NCBI RefSeq assembly: GCF_905171775.1
Contig: NC_053494.1
Location: 124,276,028-124,340,027 of the forward strand
DNA: 64,000 nucleotides
Direction: 5' to 3'
From: Rana temporaria
Taxonomy: Eukaryota; Chordata; Amphibia; Anura; Ranidae
Shown: in pieces, positions 32,167 to 43,389 of the stretch
Numbering within the stretch: position 1 is the first letter of the stretch
Layout of the letters: every line of letters begins with the position of its first letter
The notes under the pieces: generated by a model
Database searches by the model: none
Told to the model about the DNA's origin: nothing
What the model saw: only the letters and a program-made list of their open reading frames with translations
Position numbers and translations under genes: made by a program

Positions 32167-32885
32167 GGCCAGATTCAGAGAGACTTGCGCTGACGTATCA
32201 GTAGATACGCCATCGTAAGTCCGAATGTTGCGCCGTCGTATCTTTGCGCTCATTCTTAAAATGAGATACGCCTCACTGTTGCCAAGATACGCCCGACGTA
32301 AGTCTCCTACGCCATCATATCTTGGGTGCATATTTAGGGGCGTTTACTTTGATTTACGCATCGAATATGTAAATGAGCAAGATATGCCGATTCACGAACG
32401 TACGTACGCCCGTCGCAGTAAGCTACGCTGTTCACGTAAGGCGTTTTTCCGGCGTAAAGATAAACCACCAAAAAGATGGCGCAGCCCATGCAAAGGTATG
32501 GACGTCGGAAGTGCCGTCAGATTTTACGTCGTTTACGTAAGTCGTACGTGAATGGGGCTGGGCGTAAGTTAGGTTCACGTCGTATGCATTGAGCCGTCGT
32601 ATCGTAGGGAGTATTTGCGACGTGATTCTGAGCATGCGCGCGCATGCGCCGTACGAACAGCCCTTCATTTACATGGGGGTCACGGTTAATTTAAATGTAG
32701 CACGCTCACTACCTGCCTACTTTGAATTAGGCGGGGTTAGGCCGGCCCATTTTCGCTACGCCGACGTAACTTACGGCGCAAGTGCTTTGTGAACACTGGC
32801 CTTGCCTCACTATGTTACGTTGGCGTAGTGCAAATGGGATGCGCTACCCTGGCCAAAAGATACGTCGATCTCTCTGAATCTGGCT
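32167..32885. mobile_element. GGGCC(A/G)GATTC long-palindrome MITE, copy C
   Basis: The ends GGCCAGATTCAGAGAGA and TCTCTCTGAATCTGGC are inverted. The interior shows the family's inverted blocks ('agatacgcc', 'cttacgtaag'). No target duplication could be fixed. Confidence 0.7.
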
Positions 32886-33045
32886 ATTTGTGCCCATCCC
32901 ACGACCTCCACAGCCCAGCGCTCCAGTGAGGGGGAGAACTGAGTGCTCAGAGGTCTTTGAGCTCTCCATTCTCAATGCAGAGACTGCATCCACCTAGGTG
33001 AGTGTAAATGTTTGTTTTTTAGAATCCCAAACTTCTCTTTTAATA
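32886..33045 (-). mobile_element. Partial TTAAAAGAGAAG-family MITE
   Basis: Read on the minus strand from 33045, it gives TTAAAAGAGAAGTTTGGGAT and then 'actcacctaggtggatgcag', matching the left part of the element at 19211-19687. Confidence 0.5.
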
Positions 33046-33237
33046 ATCTCACATTTTTTGTTTAGTCAACATTAGGGAAGTCTCGTCATCATTTGGCTTT
33101 GTAACAGCTAAGTGTAAGTGGAAATTTTCACAGTGATACATGTCAATACAGAAACTGAACCCTTTGTTTTTCTCATGTATGCCTTCCTGCTGATTCAAGA
33201 CTTTTGTTTGTCATAATTACAAAACAGTAATACACAC

Positions 33238-33737
33238 CTGATGAATTTACATTCAGCTTTTTTGCAATCTGAGCTTTTGCCTCAAACTCCAGTTGTGTTG
33301 ATAAAGCCACGACATGATGATTATTGATGGATGGTGCATTTTTCAGCACCACTAGGGCTTTAAGATTTGCATAGGTACTTCCGGACACAACCACCTTCAC
33401 TTCCTTGTTTGCATTTCGGTCAATGAGCCTGCCATACTGTGCACACTCTTCTGTAACCATCTTTATGTAATTTTCTGGGGACTGATCAGTTTTCAGAAGT
33501 ACATCATCAAGGACAATTACAAAGTCAGCTTGGAGAAACACATCATCAGCCATTGTGTGCAATGTTACTTGTCTTATACATGGAAAAGCTAAGTCTTCCA
33601 CCTCCATTTTCAGTCCTTGCAGGGTATCCATGGATTGGCTATTGTCTAATAAGTGCAACCAAATAGCTTTCTCTGGACCAAAGACTTCACCAGTAGCCAG
33701 AATAGGAACTAAACTGTAGCAAGTAGGCATTGATGCA
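33238..33737 (-). CDS. MDH1B: MDH1B exon 5 (core of the dehydrogenase fold)
   Basis: Acceptor ...tattttag, donor GTGTGT. It completes codon 138 and encodes residues 138-304. SASMPTCYSLVPILATGEVFG matches human SASAPACYNLIPILTSGEVFG, and VIVLDD (211-216) matches human VIVVLDD. Compared with cytosolic malate dehydrogenase, the GxxGxxG loop is absent, the DD-VLLKTDQ segment (215-223) lacks the substrate-binding Arg pair, and STQLEFEAKAQ (284-294) replaces TRLDHNRAKAQ, losing the catalytic Asp and an Arg. APSI (272-275) and AKAQIAKKL (291-299) are conserved. At 500 bp it is the largest exon. Confidence 0.97.
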
Positions 33738-33866
33738 CTAAAATACATAAATGTCATCAGAAATTAAAACAAAAAAATGGAAAATAATATTGTATATTAT
33801 AAATAATAATTAAGTAATATATGCAGTATTTGGAAAACTTTGTTTTCACTATTCTGTTTTTTTTTT

Positions 33867-34842
33867 TTAACCACTTGCTTACTGGGCACTTAAACCCCTC
33901 TCCTGCCCAGACCAATTTTCAGCTTTCAGCGCTGATGCACTTTGAATGACAATTTCGAGGTCATACAACACTGAACCTAAATTACATTTTTATCATTTTT
34001 TTTCCCCACAAATAGAGCTTTCTTTTGGTGATATTTGGTAAAATTTGGCAAACCGGTATTTTTTCTCCTTCATTAATGTACGCTGATGAGGCTGCACTGA
34101 TGGGCACTGATAGGTTGCACCGATGGGCACCGATAAGCGGGGACTGGTAGGCACTGATAGGCGGCACTGATAGGTGGCACTGGTGTGTACTGAGAGGTGA
34201 CACTGAGAGGTGGCACTGAAGGGCATTGATAGGTGGCACTGGTGGGCACTGAGGAGTGGCACTAATAGGTGGCTCTGATAGCTGGCAGTGATGGGCACTG
34301 ATAGGTGGCAGTGATGGGCACTGATGGGTGACAATAATGGGCACTGATCGGCACTATAGGTTACACTGATAGGCAGCACTGCTAGGTGGCACTGATGAGG
34401 CACTGATTGGCACCACTGGTGGGCATTGATAGGTGGCACTTGTGGGCATTGATAGGTGGCACTCTTGGGCACTTATAGGTGGCACTCGTGGGCACTGATA
34501 GGTGGCAATCGTGGGCATTGGCAGGTGGCACTGGCAGGCGGTAATGGTGGGGACAGATGAGGCAGAATTGGCTCTTCCTCTTCGGGACTGATGTCCCTTG
34601 CACATAAGCTGGTGATTACCAAGCTTTTGTTTACATCACGTAATCAGCTGTCATTAGCTGACAGCTGATCACGTGGTAAGGGGATGTGATCATCCGAGTC
34701 TCAGTAACTTGTGATCACAGCGCGTGCCGTGAGCGCCCTTTCGGGGCGTGTGGGGAGCCTGCGAAGAGGAGTCTATTGACGGCCTTCCGGCAAAGCAGAT
34801 CCGCGCTGTCATTTGGCTATAGCGCGGATCTCAAGTGGTTAA
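33867..34842. mobile_element. TTAACCACTT-family element (FB2)
   Basis: It starts TTAACCACTTGCTTACTGG and ends GCGGATCTCAAGTGGTTAA, with TTAA at both ends. 'agagctttcttttggtgata' near the left is a family block. Units of 'aggtggcactgatgggcactgat' type form a minisatellite at 34085-34560, and an 'atcagctgtcattagctgacagctgat' hairpin lies near 34645. The Cys/Pro/His-rich minus-strand ORFs are repeat products. Confidence 0.8.
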
Positions 34843-34949
34843 AGCAAACCTTTCATAGAAATGCAAGGTCCCAGTATCTCCTAGTTCCCCAAGCCACTAT
34901 GCAAAACACTGTAAACCTTTAAAAGGCTCAAAAACCAACAGAGTCAGGT

Positions 34950-35462
34950 CAAAACAAAATCTCGTTGTTCTCAAACGCGGTGACGTACAACACGTACAAC
35001 GGCACTATAAAGGGGAAGTTTGAGTCCACTTGCGCCACCCTTGGGGCTGCTTTTGCTAATCTCATGTTACCGCATGTTAAGAAAAAGTTTGGTGAGAGAC
35101 GATTCACGCTTTTCAGTCTGTTACAGCGTGATGAATGTGCTATCTCCCTTACAAACCCTACTTTTACCGAAGGCACGCTCCCATCTCATACTATATTCTG
35201 AGCATGCGCGGGTTTCTAAGCATACACACAAACGTGTTTCTCGTCGTAAACCAGCCCGACGAGAAACACGACGAGGAAATTGAGACTCCCGACGAGGAAA
35301 AAGAGAACTTGTTCTCTTTTTTTCTCGTTGAGTTCCACAACAGTTTTCTCAACGAAAAACATACACACGACCGCTTTCCTCTGCAAAAAAGCTCTGCCAC
35401 CAAGTTTCTTGATGGATTCTGTCGAGGAAAACGGTCGTATGTACGAGGCCTCACTGTTTCCA
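34950..35462 (+). mobile_element. Foldback element with conserved TATA-containing module
   Basis: A module at about 34979-35200 (TGACGTACAACACGTACAAC, ACTATAAAGGGGAAGTT, CTGTTACAGCGTGATGAATG) is shared with 36850-37009 and, inverted, with 59525-59705. It is followed by an imperfect palindrome of 'acgagaaacacgacgagg' words and 'gtcgtatgtacgaggcct' at the right edge, the ending style of the foldback families here. Confidence 0.6.
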
Positions 35463-35469
35463 TTTTCAA

Positions 35470-35966
35470 ATGATTTTGGATTATGATTTTGGATGATGGA
35501 TTAAACAGTGCTCCGTGAGATGTTTCAAAGCTTGGGATATTATTTTTATAACCTAACCCTGCTTTAAACTTCTCTGTTTCCTTGGTCTTCATGATGCTGT
35601 TTGTTGACTAAGGTTCTCTAACAAGCCTCTGGGGGCTTCACAGAAAAGCTATATTTATACTGAGATTAAATTACACACAGGTGGACTCTATTTAGGTTAG
35701 TTTTGAAGACAATTGGTTCCACTAGGTTTTGGTTAGGGGTATCAGATTAAAGGGGGCTGAATACAAATGCACGCCACACTTTTCACATATTTATTTGTAA
35801 AAAAAATAAATAAAACCATTGATCATTTTCCTTCTACTTCACAATTATGTGCCACTTTCTGTTGGTCTATCACATTAAATCCCAATAAAATACATTTACG
35901 TTTTTGGTTGTAACATAACAAAATGTGGAAAATGTCAAGGGGTGTGAATACTTTTTTAAGGCACTG
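35470..35966 (-). mobile_element. Tc1/mariner-like element, truncated
   Basis: Read on the minus strand, CAGTGCCTTAAAAAAGTATT after a TA begins a Tc1-like terminal repeat. It is followed by 'cccattgacattttcc'-type sequence and the start of a transposase (MKTKETEKFKAGLGYK..., near 35592-35530). The other half is missing, cut off by the foldback element at 34950-35462. Confidence 0.7.
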
Positions 35967-36200
35967 TATATAGTGAGACATTGGGGTTGGTTTACTAAAG
36001 GCAGATAAGCTATTCACTTTGCAAGGGAAATTTTCCTTCGCACAGGTGAATATGGCGAAGCGCTGCTAACATCATCCAATCAAGTGCCAGCAAAGAATAC
36101 TATTTTTTTTGTATTATTATTTCCTTGTACATGATTGGGTATTCTTAGCAAAATAACCCTATGATTTTAATTTTATTTCCAGAACAAACATAACAAAGTT
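35967..36200. other. MDH1B intron 4 with a MITE-like fragment
   Basis: 'ggggttggtttactaaaggc' at 35986 resembles the left end of the 'ggttgatttactaaa' MITE at 36561, but no matching right end is seen. Confidence 0.35.
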
Positions 36201-36220
36201 TGAAATCCTGGTTTCCATAC

Positions 36221-36363
36221 CTGGTAATCCAAACATGTAGAGGTTTAAACTGTCTTTTTACTTCCTCTTCTTCCATGTGTAAATTGATATGAGATTCTAA
36301 GTTTTCTGCTGCAATATCCTTCATTAACTCACTCAAGATAGCTGAACTTATATTGTAGTATTC
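36221..36363 (-). CDS. MDH1B: MDH1B exon 4
   Basis: Acceptor ...tttctcag before GAATAC, donor GTATGG. It encodes residues 91-138: EYYNISSAILSELMKDIAAENL, the acidic HMEEEEVK, and PLHVWIT, matching human LYYDVTSS...QENLGAHIEKEQEEE and PLQVWITS. This links the MDH1B-specific N-terminal region to the dehydrogenase domain. Length 143 bp. Confidence 0.95.
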
Positions 36364-36560
36364 CTGAGAAAGAAGTCAATAGAATGAAAAGAAACAGGTA
36401 CAAAAATGGGAGAATGCACTAACTCTGTGGCCCAGGCCCAAAAATCAGGCACCTCAAGGGTGTCTTTGTATTATAATTGGAGTGACACAAAACTCAATTA
36501 TAACAGTGTTCTATAATGTAGGTATCCATAGCCTCCATGGTTAAACTCCAGCAAGCTAGA

Positions 36561-36724
36561 GGGGTTGATTTACTAAAACTGGAGAGTGTAAAACCTGGTG
36601 CAACTCTGCATAGAAACCAATAATCTTTCAAAGCTAAAACAAACAAGCTGAAGTTAGAAGCTGATTGGTTTCCATGCAGAGCTGCACCCGATTTTGCACT
36701 CTCCACTTTTAGTAAATCAACCCC
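36561..36724. mobile_element. Short foldback MITE, GGGGTTGATTTACTAAAA
   Basis: The ends GGGGTTGATTTACTAAAACT and AGTAAATCAACCCC, and the subterminal TGGAGAGTG/CACTCTCCA, are inverted. AGA flanks both sides (left ...ctAGA, right AGAgtg), a 3-bp duplication. It is non-coding, about 164 bp. Confidence 0.75.
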
Positions 36725-36748
36725 AGAGTGTCCCAAGGTATAATGCCG

Positions 36749-37009
36749 CGTACACACGATTTTTCGGCATGAAAAAAAACAAAGTTTTTCCAACTTCATC
36801 ATTAAAACGACGTTGCCCACACACTATAGTTTTTTAAAAATGCTCTAGCAAAGCACGGTGACATACAACACGTAGGACGGCACTATAAAGGGGAAGTTCG
36901 ACGCCACCCTTTGGGCTGATTCCGTGTTAGTAAAAGACGATTCGCACTTTTTTGTCTGTTACAGCGTGATGAATGTGCTTACTCCATTATGAATGGTAGT
37001 TTTACCAGA
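36749..37009 (+). mobile_element. Fragment of GCCGCGTACACACGAT foldback with TATA module
   Basis: It starts 'atgccgcgtacacacgat', like the element at 59296, and carries the shared module (ACTATAAAGGGGAAGTTCGA; CTGTTACAGCGTGATGAATG). At about 37010 it changes abruptly into the GGGCC-family copy D. Confidence 0.65.
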
Positions 37010-37669
37010 ACTTACAGGAGCAAGTGCCGTATTCCCCAAACACTTGCTCCGTAATTTGCGGCGGCGTAGTGTAAATGGCCCAGGGTATGGCCGCGTAATT
37101 CAATGGGGGCGGGTTCTATTCAAATTAAGCGCGCCCCCGCGCCGATTGAACTGCGTATGCGCCGGGCTGAAAAATAGCCCAGTGCGCATGCTCCAGCTCA
37201 CGACGGAAAACGTCAATGACGCCGACGTGAGCGTCATTGACGTAAAGTCGTATTCAAGAACGACTTAGGAAAACAACGTAACCGACGGAAAAAGCCGTCA
37301 CGGACCCGACGCCATACTTAACATGGCATACGGCGGACTGGCGTAAGGTTACCCCTCATATAGCAGGGGTAACCTTACGCTTACGGAAACGACGTAAGCG
37401 ACGACTACGCGGCGCAAATTCGTTCGGGAATCGGCGTATCAGGCTCATTTGCTTGGTCAAATGAGACCTGAACGTAAACGCCACCTAGCGGCCGGCGTCG
37501 CATTACATCTAAGATCCGACGGTGTAAGTGACTTACACCTGTCGGATCTTGGCCGTATCAATGTGAAAATGATTCTAGGAATCACTTGCATAGATACCCG
37601 GGCTCAGAAACAGAGATACGACGGTGTTTCCTGAGATACACCGTCGTAACTCTTCTGAGAATCTGGCCC
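37010..37669. mobile_element. GGGCC(A/G)GATTC long-palindrome MITE, copy D, 5' truncated
   Basis: The right end GAGAATCTGGCCC and the motif CGCCACCTAGCGGCCGGC (near 37480) are typical. 'agcaagtgccgtattcccca' near the left resembles copy G near 54721. The left terminus is missing. Confidence 0.7.
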
Positions 37670-38121
37670 ACAGAGAATATTCTATGGACATGGGGGCATT
37701 TTGGAAGGTAAGACGGTAGACTCACTTTACAGGCTTGCAGTATGTGTTACATGTTAAAGGGTACCTAACAGTAAGTAAACCTGAATCAGACAAAACACCT
37801 GAAAATAATTTATGATGTAACTTTCACCTTTCACATGTGTGCTATTTGAATTTTGCATGATTTCAAATGATTACAGGATAAACGGTGTAAAAAGTCTACT
37901 GTTTTAACAGTTTCTATATAATTTGTATGTCTTATTTAATAGGAACCTATAGTGTATTTTCAGTGAGCAATTATTTTCATCTATTACTGTTTCCCTATAA
38001 GAGTATGTGAGTAAGTGTTGAGAGCAATGGGTGGGGAGAAAGCGGACAAAGGTTCTGGTGATAACTGTCAAAGATATGAATTACTCCCACTTTGGTGAGA
38101 TTGCCACCCACTTCCTATTAT
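37670..38121. other. MDH1B intron 3, unassigned
   Basis: No exon or recognised repeat is seen. Confidence 0.35.
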
Positions 38122-39230
38122 GGGCCATATTCTAAGGCCCCGTACACACGAGAGGATTTATCCGCGGATACGGTCCACCGGACCGTTTCCGCGGATAAAT
38201 CCTCTCAAGGATTTGCGAGGATTTTGATCCGATGGAGTGTACTCACCATCGGATCGAAATCCGCGCCGAAATCCCATCGCGATGACGTGTCGCGCCGTCG
38301 CTGCGATGATGACGCGCCGAAGTGCGCGACGCTGTCATATAAGGAATTCCACGCATGTGTCGAATCATTACGACGCATGCGGGGGATTCATTCGGACGGA
38401 TTGATCCGGTGAGTCTGTACAGACCAGCGGATCAATCCGTTGGGATGGATTCAAGCGGATAGATTTGAAAGCATGTCTTCAAATTTTTATCCGCTGGAAA
38501 TCCATCCCAGGGGATAAAAATCCGCGGAAACAGATCCGCTGGATTGTACACACCAGGGGATCTATCCGCTGGAGCCGATCCGCGGATCAATTCCAGCGGA
38601 TGGATCCTCTCGTGTGTACGGGGCCTTAGAGATCTCCGGCGGCGTAACGTATGTCCTTTACGTTACTCCGCCGCAAGTTTAACTGGCAAGTGCCTGATTC
38701 CCAAACCACTTACCTGTAAACTTGCGGCGGCGTAGTGTAAAGTCCACCCGCGCAAGCACTCCTAATTCAAATGATCCTGGTAGGGGGCGTGGATCATTTA
38801 AATTAGGCGCGCTCCCGCGCCGATCGTAATGCGCATGCTCCGTCGGGTAAATTACCCGACGTGCATTGCGCTAAATGACGTCTCACGGACGTCATTTGTT
38901 TTGACGGTAACGTAAATGGCGTCCATTGCCATTCACGGACGACTTACGCAAACGACGTTAAATTTTCAAATTTCAACGCGGGAACGACGCCCATACTTAA
39001 CATTGAGTACGCCACCTAGGGGGCATCTTTATCTTTACGCCGCGTATCGCTTCCGAGCGGTCAGCATAGATATTGCAGCCTAAGATACAACGGCGCAGGC
39101 CGTCGTATCTTAGGCATGTTTAAGTGTATCTGAGTTTGAGAATACACTTAAACATAGGACGGCCTTAGAATCGGACTTACGTCGGCGTATCTGCTGATAT
39201 GCCGGCGTAAATTCTTTAAGAATATGGCCT
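38122..39230. mobile_element. GGGCC(A/G)GATTC-type MITE, copy E, split by FB1
   Basis: It starts GGGCCATATTCT and ends AGAATATGGCCT, with TAT on both sides as a 3-bp duplication. An FB1 foldback (38135-38626) is inserted only 13 bp from the left end. The remaining interior shows the family's inverted blocks ('ggcggcgta', 'acttaaacat'). Confidence 0.75.
38135..38626. mobile_element. FB1 foldback element nested in copy E
   Basis: AGGCCCCGTACACACGAGAGG to CTCTCGTGTGTACGGGGCCT are near-perfect inverse ends, with the interior 'gcggat' palindromes seen in the copies at 228 and 40948. Confidence 0.85.
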
Positions 39231-39612
39231 TATGTCTTTAAGACAGAGTTGAGGACAAAACTCCCCAGCAGGACACAGACAGCAAACAATAGGTGTTAGA
39301 GCTCCTTGACTAATGCTGGAGCAGGCATCTTTACAGAATAAACTAGCTGTCCAAGTTGGACATCGGGTAAGGTCTATTGCAGGGATCTCCAAACTTTCTA
39401 AACAAAGGAGCAGTTTACATTTGGCAGGACTGTGGCCAGTGGGAGTAAACCATGTCCCATCTTTGGTATCAGTTGGAGGAATAGTGCCCTATTGTTGGTG
39501 TCAGTGGGAGGAATAGTGCCCCATCATTGGCGTCAGGTGGAGGAATAGTGTCACCATCAATGGTGTAAGTGGGAGGAATTGTGCCCCATTATTGGTGTCA
39601 GTGGGAGGAGCA

Positions 39613-40378
39613 TTATTATTATACAGGATTTATATAGCGCCAACACTTTGCGCAGCACTTTATGTAGGGAGACAATACACCAAAAGTACAATTCGAAACA
39701 AGAGGTTTAGAGGAGCCCTGCTCTTGCGAGCTTACAATCTAACAGGGAGAAATAAAAAGGTAGGGACTGTGAGGGATGAACTGATGACGGGAGTAGAATA
39801 TTTGGTTGTTAGCTGGAGGCAGGATAGGCCTCCTTGAAGAGCTGAGTTTTCATGGATCGCCTAAAAGTGGACAGAGTAGGAAAAACCGGACATATTGGGG
39901 TAGTGAGTTCCAGAGGATGTGAGAGGCTCTGGAGAAGTCCTGGAGACGAGCTTGGGAATAGGATACACGAGAGCCTGAGAGCAGAAGGTCTTTGAAGGAG
40001 AGGAGAGGATGGTTTGGGTTATATTTGAAGATAAGATTGGCGATGTATCTCGGGGCAGAATTGTGAATGGCTTTGTATGTTGTTGTTAGTGTTTTGAACT
40101 TTATTCGTTGGGCAATGGGAAGCCAGTGGAGGGATTGGCAGAGAGGAGTGGGGGACACTGAACTGTTGGTAAGGTGGATGAGTCTGGCAGCGGCATTCAT
40201 GATAGACTGAAGAGGAGATCGCTTGCGGAGAGGTAAGCCAATGAGGAGGGAGTTACAATAGTCAAGGCGAGAGATAACAAGGGAGTGAGTGGTGCCAATG
40301 GTTAGAAAGGGGCATTTTTGGAGATGTTTCAAAGGTGAAGTCTGGACGATTTGGATAGTGATTGGATTTGGGGCTGAA
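39613..40378 (-). mobile_element. L2-like LINE 3' fragment, nested in hAT
   Basis: Read on the minus strand, it encodes the C-terminal end of an L2-type reverse transcriptase and ends with 'gcgctatataaatcctgtat' and an (ATA)-rich tail, a typical L2 3' end. It interrupts the minisatellite of the hAT element. Confidence 0.8.
39850..40332 (-). pseudogene. L2-like LINE reverse transcriptase, C-terminal fragment
   Basis: SLVISRLDYCNSLLIGLP, NAAARLI and SLHWLPIAQRIKFK (each as in L2/CR1-type ORF2 after the RT palm) are visible, then LWNSLP. The endonuclease and RT catalytic motifs are not included. It is a dead fragment. Confidence 0.85.
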
Positions 40379-40566
40379 GTACTCCGTCTTTGGTGTCAGT
40401 GGAAGGAATAGTACCCCATCATTGGTGTCAGTGGGAGTAATTGTGCCCCATTGTTGGTGTCATTGATAGGAATAGTGGCAGAAATAATGCCTCATGGGCC
40501 AGAAAAAGGCAAGCAAAGGGCCACATCTGGCCCCCTGGCCTCAGTTTGGAGATCACTGGTCTATTG

Positions 40567-40947
40567 GATTATTTTCTGACATCTGTATTTGATTGGTTGA
40601 TGTTCTTTAGGTGTATGTAAAGCTAAACTGTTTAGTTTCAGAGTAGGTGATGGTTAAGACCCCTGTGGAGTTTGTTCTGCCTGTGTCCAGGTGAGCATAA
40701 TGAAGACAATGGTCACCAGGACCAATAGTAATGCTGAAGCTACCCAGTAGAGACACAGACAGCAATAAAAAAGCATTACAAAGGTTATAATCCTTCTCTT
40801 TACTATCCCTGGCTTATCCAAAATTTAAAAATACACGTTAAGCTTGCCCAATTTTATCCTATTCTTCCTCTATTATGCTATAGAGAAAGGAATGGGGACA
40901 CAATATTCAAATTTGTGTGTTGCATATGAATAAAAAATACTAGTCTT
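40567..40947. other. MDH1B intron 3, unassigned
   Basis: No exon or recognised element is seen. Confidence 0.35.
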
Positions 40948-41435
40948 AGGCCCCATACACACGAGAGGATTTATCCGCAGATACGGTCCAGCGGACCGTA
41001 TCCGCGGATAAATCCTCTCGAGGATTTCAGAAGATTTCTATGCGATGGCGTGTACACACCATCGCATTGAAATCCGCGCTGAAATCCTCTGGCGATGACG
41101 TGTCGCGCCGTCATTATGACGTGGCGACGGGCGCGACGCTGTCATATAAGGAATTCCACGCATGCGTCAATTCATTACGACGCGTGCGGGGAATCCCTTT
41201 GGACGGATGGATCCGGTGAGTCTGTACAGACGAGCGGATCCATCCTTTGGGATGGACTTCAGCAGATGGATTTGTTGAGCATGTCAGCAAATATTCATCT
41301 GCTGGAAATCCATCCCAGGGGAGATTTAACCCGAGGATAAATATCCGCAGGAGTGTACACACCATAGGATCTATCCGCTGAAACCCATTTGATGGGATTT
41401 ATCTGCGGATAGATTCTATGGTGTGTACGGGGCCT
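40948..41435. mobile_element. FB1 foldback element, third copy
   Basis: AGGCCCCATACACACGAGAGG and GGTGTGTACGGGGCCT are inverse ends. The interior closely follows the copy at 228-720 ('gacggatgga', 'gtctgtacag'). Confidence 0.85.
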
Positions 41436-41821
41436 AAGGTGCTAGAGAAACAAACATGAAATGGAAAACATACATATGCTAATAAAAAATACAAAGAATG
41501 CAGCTTCTAATACATTTAATCGAAAAAGTTGGTTGGAACTTTAAGTGAGGCAATTGACAGAAAGCTATTGATTTATAAAATGCAACATATTTATTGTCTT
41601 AGAAAATTCATATAGCATTTGACAAACCTTGCAATTGTAAGGTAATTTCAAATATATACATACATAGATAATTAGAGACCAATTTATATATTTACATACA
41701 ATTATCAATTATAAAATAAATATAAATTATGTTAATGGTGTGATTGACTGACCTTTCATTGGACTGTACATACAGGACATATATATTTTTAATACCCAGC
41801 AATGTTTGTACCCTGCCCCTT
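41436..41821. other. MDH1B intron 3, unassigned AT-rich DNA
   Basis: Strongly AT-rich, with no ORF of note and no recognised repeat. Confidence 0.35.
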
Positions 41822-41829
41822 ATTTATAC

Positions 41830-42223
41830 TAGGGTTGTCCAGATACCGATACTAGTATCGGTATCGGGACCGATACCGAGTATTTGCGGGAGTACTCGTA
41901 CTCACGCAAATGCTCCCGATACCTAAATAGAATACTTTTTTTGTATTTATCAACATGTTCTATGAAAATTCTTTGAGTTTTTTACTACTGCGTGACAAGC
42001 AAATAAAACATTTTTATTCATTTTTACTCATTTTTATTCTTTTATAATGTCTTGAGTTAGAGTTCTTCATAATTCTAAAGAAAATATTCTTAGTCTGTAT
42101 TGTGGTTTGAAAACTGTCACATGACATTTAAAAAAAGTATCGGTATTCGGTATCGGCGACTACATGAAAAAAAGTATCGGTACTTGTACTCGGTCCTAAA
42201 AAAGTGGTATCGGGACAACCCTA
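41830..42223. mobile_element. hAT-type element rich in TATCGG
   Basis: It begins TAGGGTTGTCCAGATACC and ends GGTATCGGGACAACCCTA, with the perfect 8-bp duplication ATTTATAC on both sides (41822-41829, 42224-42231). GGTATCGG/CCGATACC words fold on themselves near both ends. Non-coding. Confidence 0.85.
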
Positions 42224-42429
42224 ATTTATACCATTCTTCTTGTTCACCTAGGTTTGCATCCTTGGAGCTGCCTGGCCGTCTGATGCCTGGGAGCCCCCCT
42301 CCATTCCCTCCCTCTCATCGTGGTGGTGGGGGGCGGGTTTGTTACCTCAGCTCTTGGGACAGACAATACCCTTGGTGGCCCTTGTATTGCTACAGTATAC
42401 CGCATACCTGTGAACTGTAACTCCATGTG

Positions 42430-42860
42430 AGTAATTAGGACCTGAGTGCAGAAGTATAGACAGAGGAAGCGAGACAGAAACCAGCATGGAACACAAACAG
42501 GAAGTGGATAGGAAGTGTGTCATAGAGGCGGGACTCATTTCGGAACAGCTCATTGGTTCCTTCTTCAGGTCCCTGGCTGAAGAGGGAACCAATGAGTTGT
42601 TCCGAAATGCGTCCCACTGAACATTCACAGCACAAGTCGGCTGTTATCTCGTGGACTTCCCTGGAAGCTTTACCATCACAGACTGGGACTGCCCTGCCAC
42701 TGGAACATCTCCTGGACGCACTTACCTGCTAAATGCCTGTTTCATCCACTATCTTGTAAGTGTTTTTAACCCCTTTAGGGGATATTAAAAGTTTTATACT
42801 TCTACAGTTAGAGGCGCCTTGTTTGTTTTTCTGTTTCCATTAGAGATTGCTTGTCTCCCT
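42430..42860. mobile_element. Penelope-like terminal region with paired hammerhead-like motifs
   Basis: It contains the inverted pair at 42530-42615, followed by about 240 bp ending 'ggggatattaaaagttttat...cgccttgtttgtttttctg', which I associate with terminal regions of such elements in frogs. No ORF belonging to the element is present. Confidence 0.45.
42530..42615. ncRNA. Head-to-head hammerhead-like motifs
   Basis: The right arm reads CTGAAGA - GGAAC loop GTTCC - GAAA - TGCGTCCC. The left arm on the minus strand reads CTGAAGA - GGAAC loop GTTCC - GAAA - TGAGTCCC. Both keep the CUGANGA and GAAA boxes and a 5-bp stem II, with one extra base between A9 and the stem. This is the best-preserved candidate in the window. 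Whether it cleaves is untested. Confidence 0.5.
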
Positions 42861-42872
42861 GAGTGCTGCCTA

Positions 42873-43329
42873 AGGCCGAGTACTCACGAGCGGACCGTTT
42901 TCATCGGACATGTCTGCCTGGGGACTGCCCGGGGACTTCTGTTCGATGGCTGCACACACCATCGAACAGAGGTCCGCGCGTAAACAATACGCGGGGCGTG
43001 TCCGCGGTGTCGCCGCGTCATTGTCGCGGCGACGTGGGCGGCCTGCCTTTAAAATGCTTCCACGCATGCGTCAAAGTCATTCGACGCATGCGAGGGATGG
43101 CGGGCGGCAGGACATGTACGGTAGGTCTGTACAGACGACCGTACATGTCCGGGCGGACAGGTTTCCAGCGGACTGTTTTAAAGCAAGTCCAGGAAACAGT
43201 TGTCCGCTGGAAACCTGTCCGATCCGCCCGAAAATGGTCCGCTCGGGCCAACACACGGCCAAACATGTCTGCTGAAACTGGTCCGCGGACCAGTTTCAGC
43301 AGACATGTTTGGTCGTGAGTACGGGGCCT
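42873..43329. mobile_element. Foldback element, diverged FB1 relative
   Basis: AGGCCGAGTACTCACGAGCGG and GTCGTGAGTACGGGGCCT form the inverse ends. The interior repeats 'ccgctggaaacctgtccg' and its inverse. ORFs up to 151 codons inside in both strands mirror each other and are not genes. Confidence 0.8.
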
Positions 43330-43389
43330 CAAGTGTGTAAAGATTTGCTACCCTCTCCAACACAGACTTTATCTGTCAGGATTCAAATG

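Larger units (their letters stand above)
39380..40558. mobile_element. hAT-type element with 32-bp minisatellite, copy 1
   Basis: It starts CAGGGATCTCCAAACTTTCT and ends CAGTTTGGAGATCACTG. It is flanked by the perfect 8-bp duplication GTCTATTG (39372-39379, 40559-40566). Units of 32 bp ('ggtgtcagtgggaggaatag...') lie at 39435-39612 and 40385-40475. An L2 LINE fragment is nested between them. Confidence 0.85.

Noticed and set aside
33982..34605. Cys/His/Pro-rich minus-strand ORFs up to 159 codons
   Set aside because: Translation of the 'ggcactgatgggcactgat' minisatellite within the FB2 element.
36561..36724. Possible microRNA hairpin
   Set aside because: The palindrome has MITE ends and a 3-bp duplication; nothing indicates processing.
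42863..43332. 151- and 121-codon ORFs
   Set aside because: Both strands are open because the element is a palindrome.
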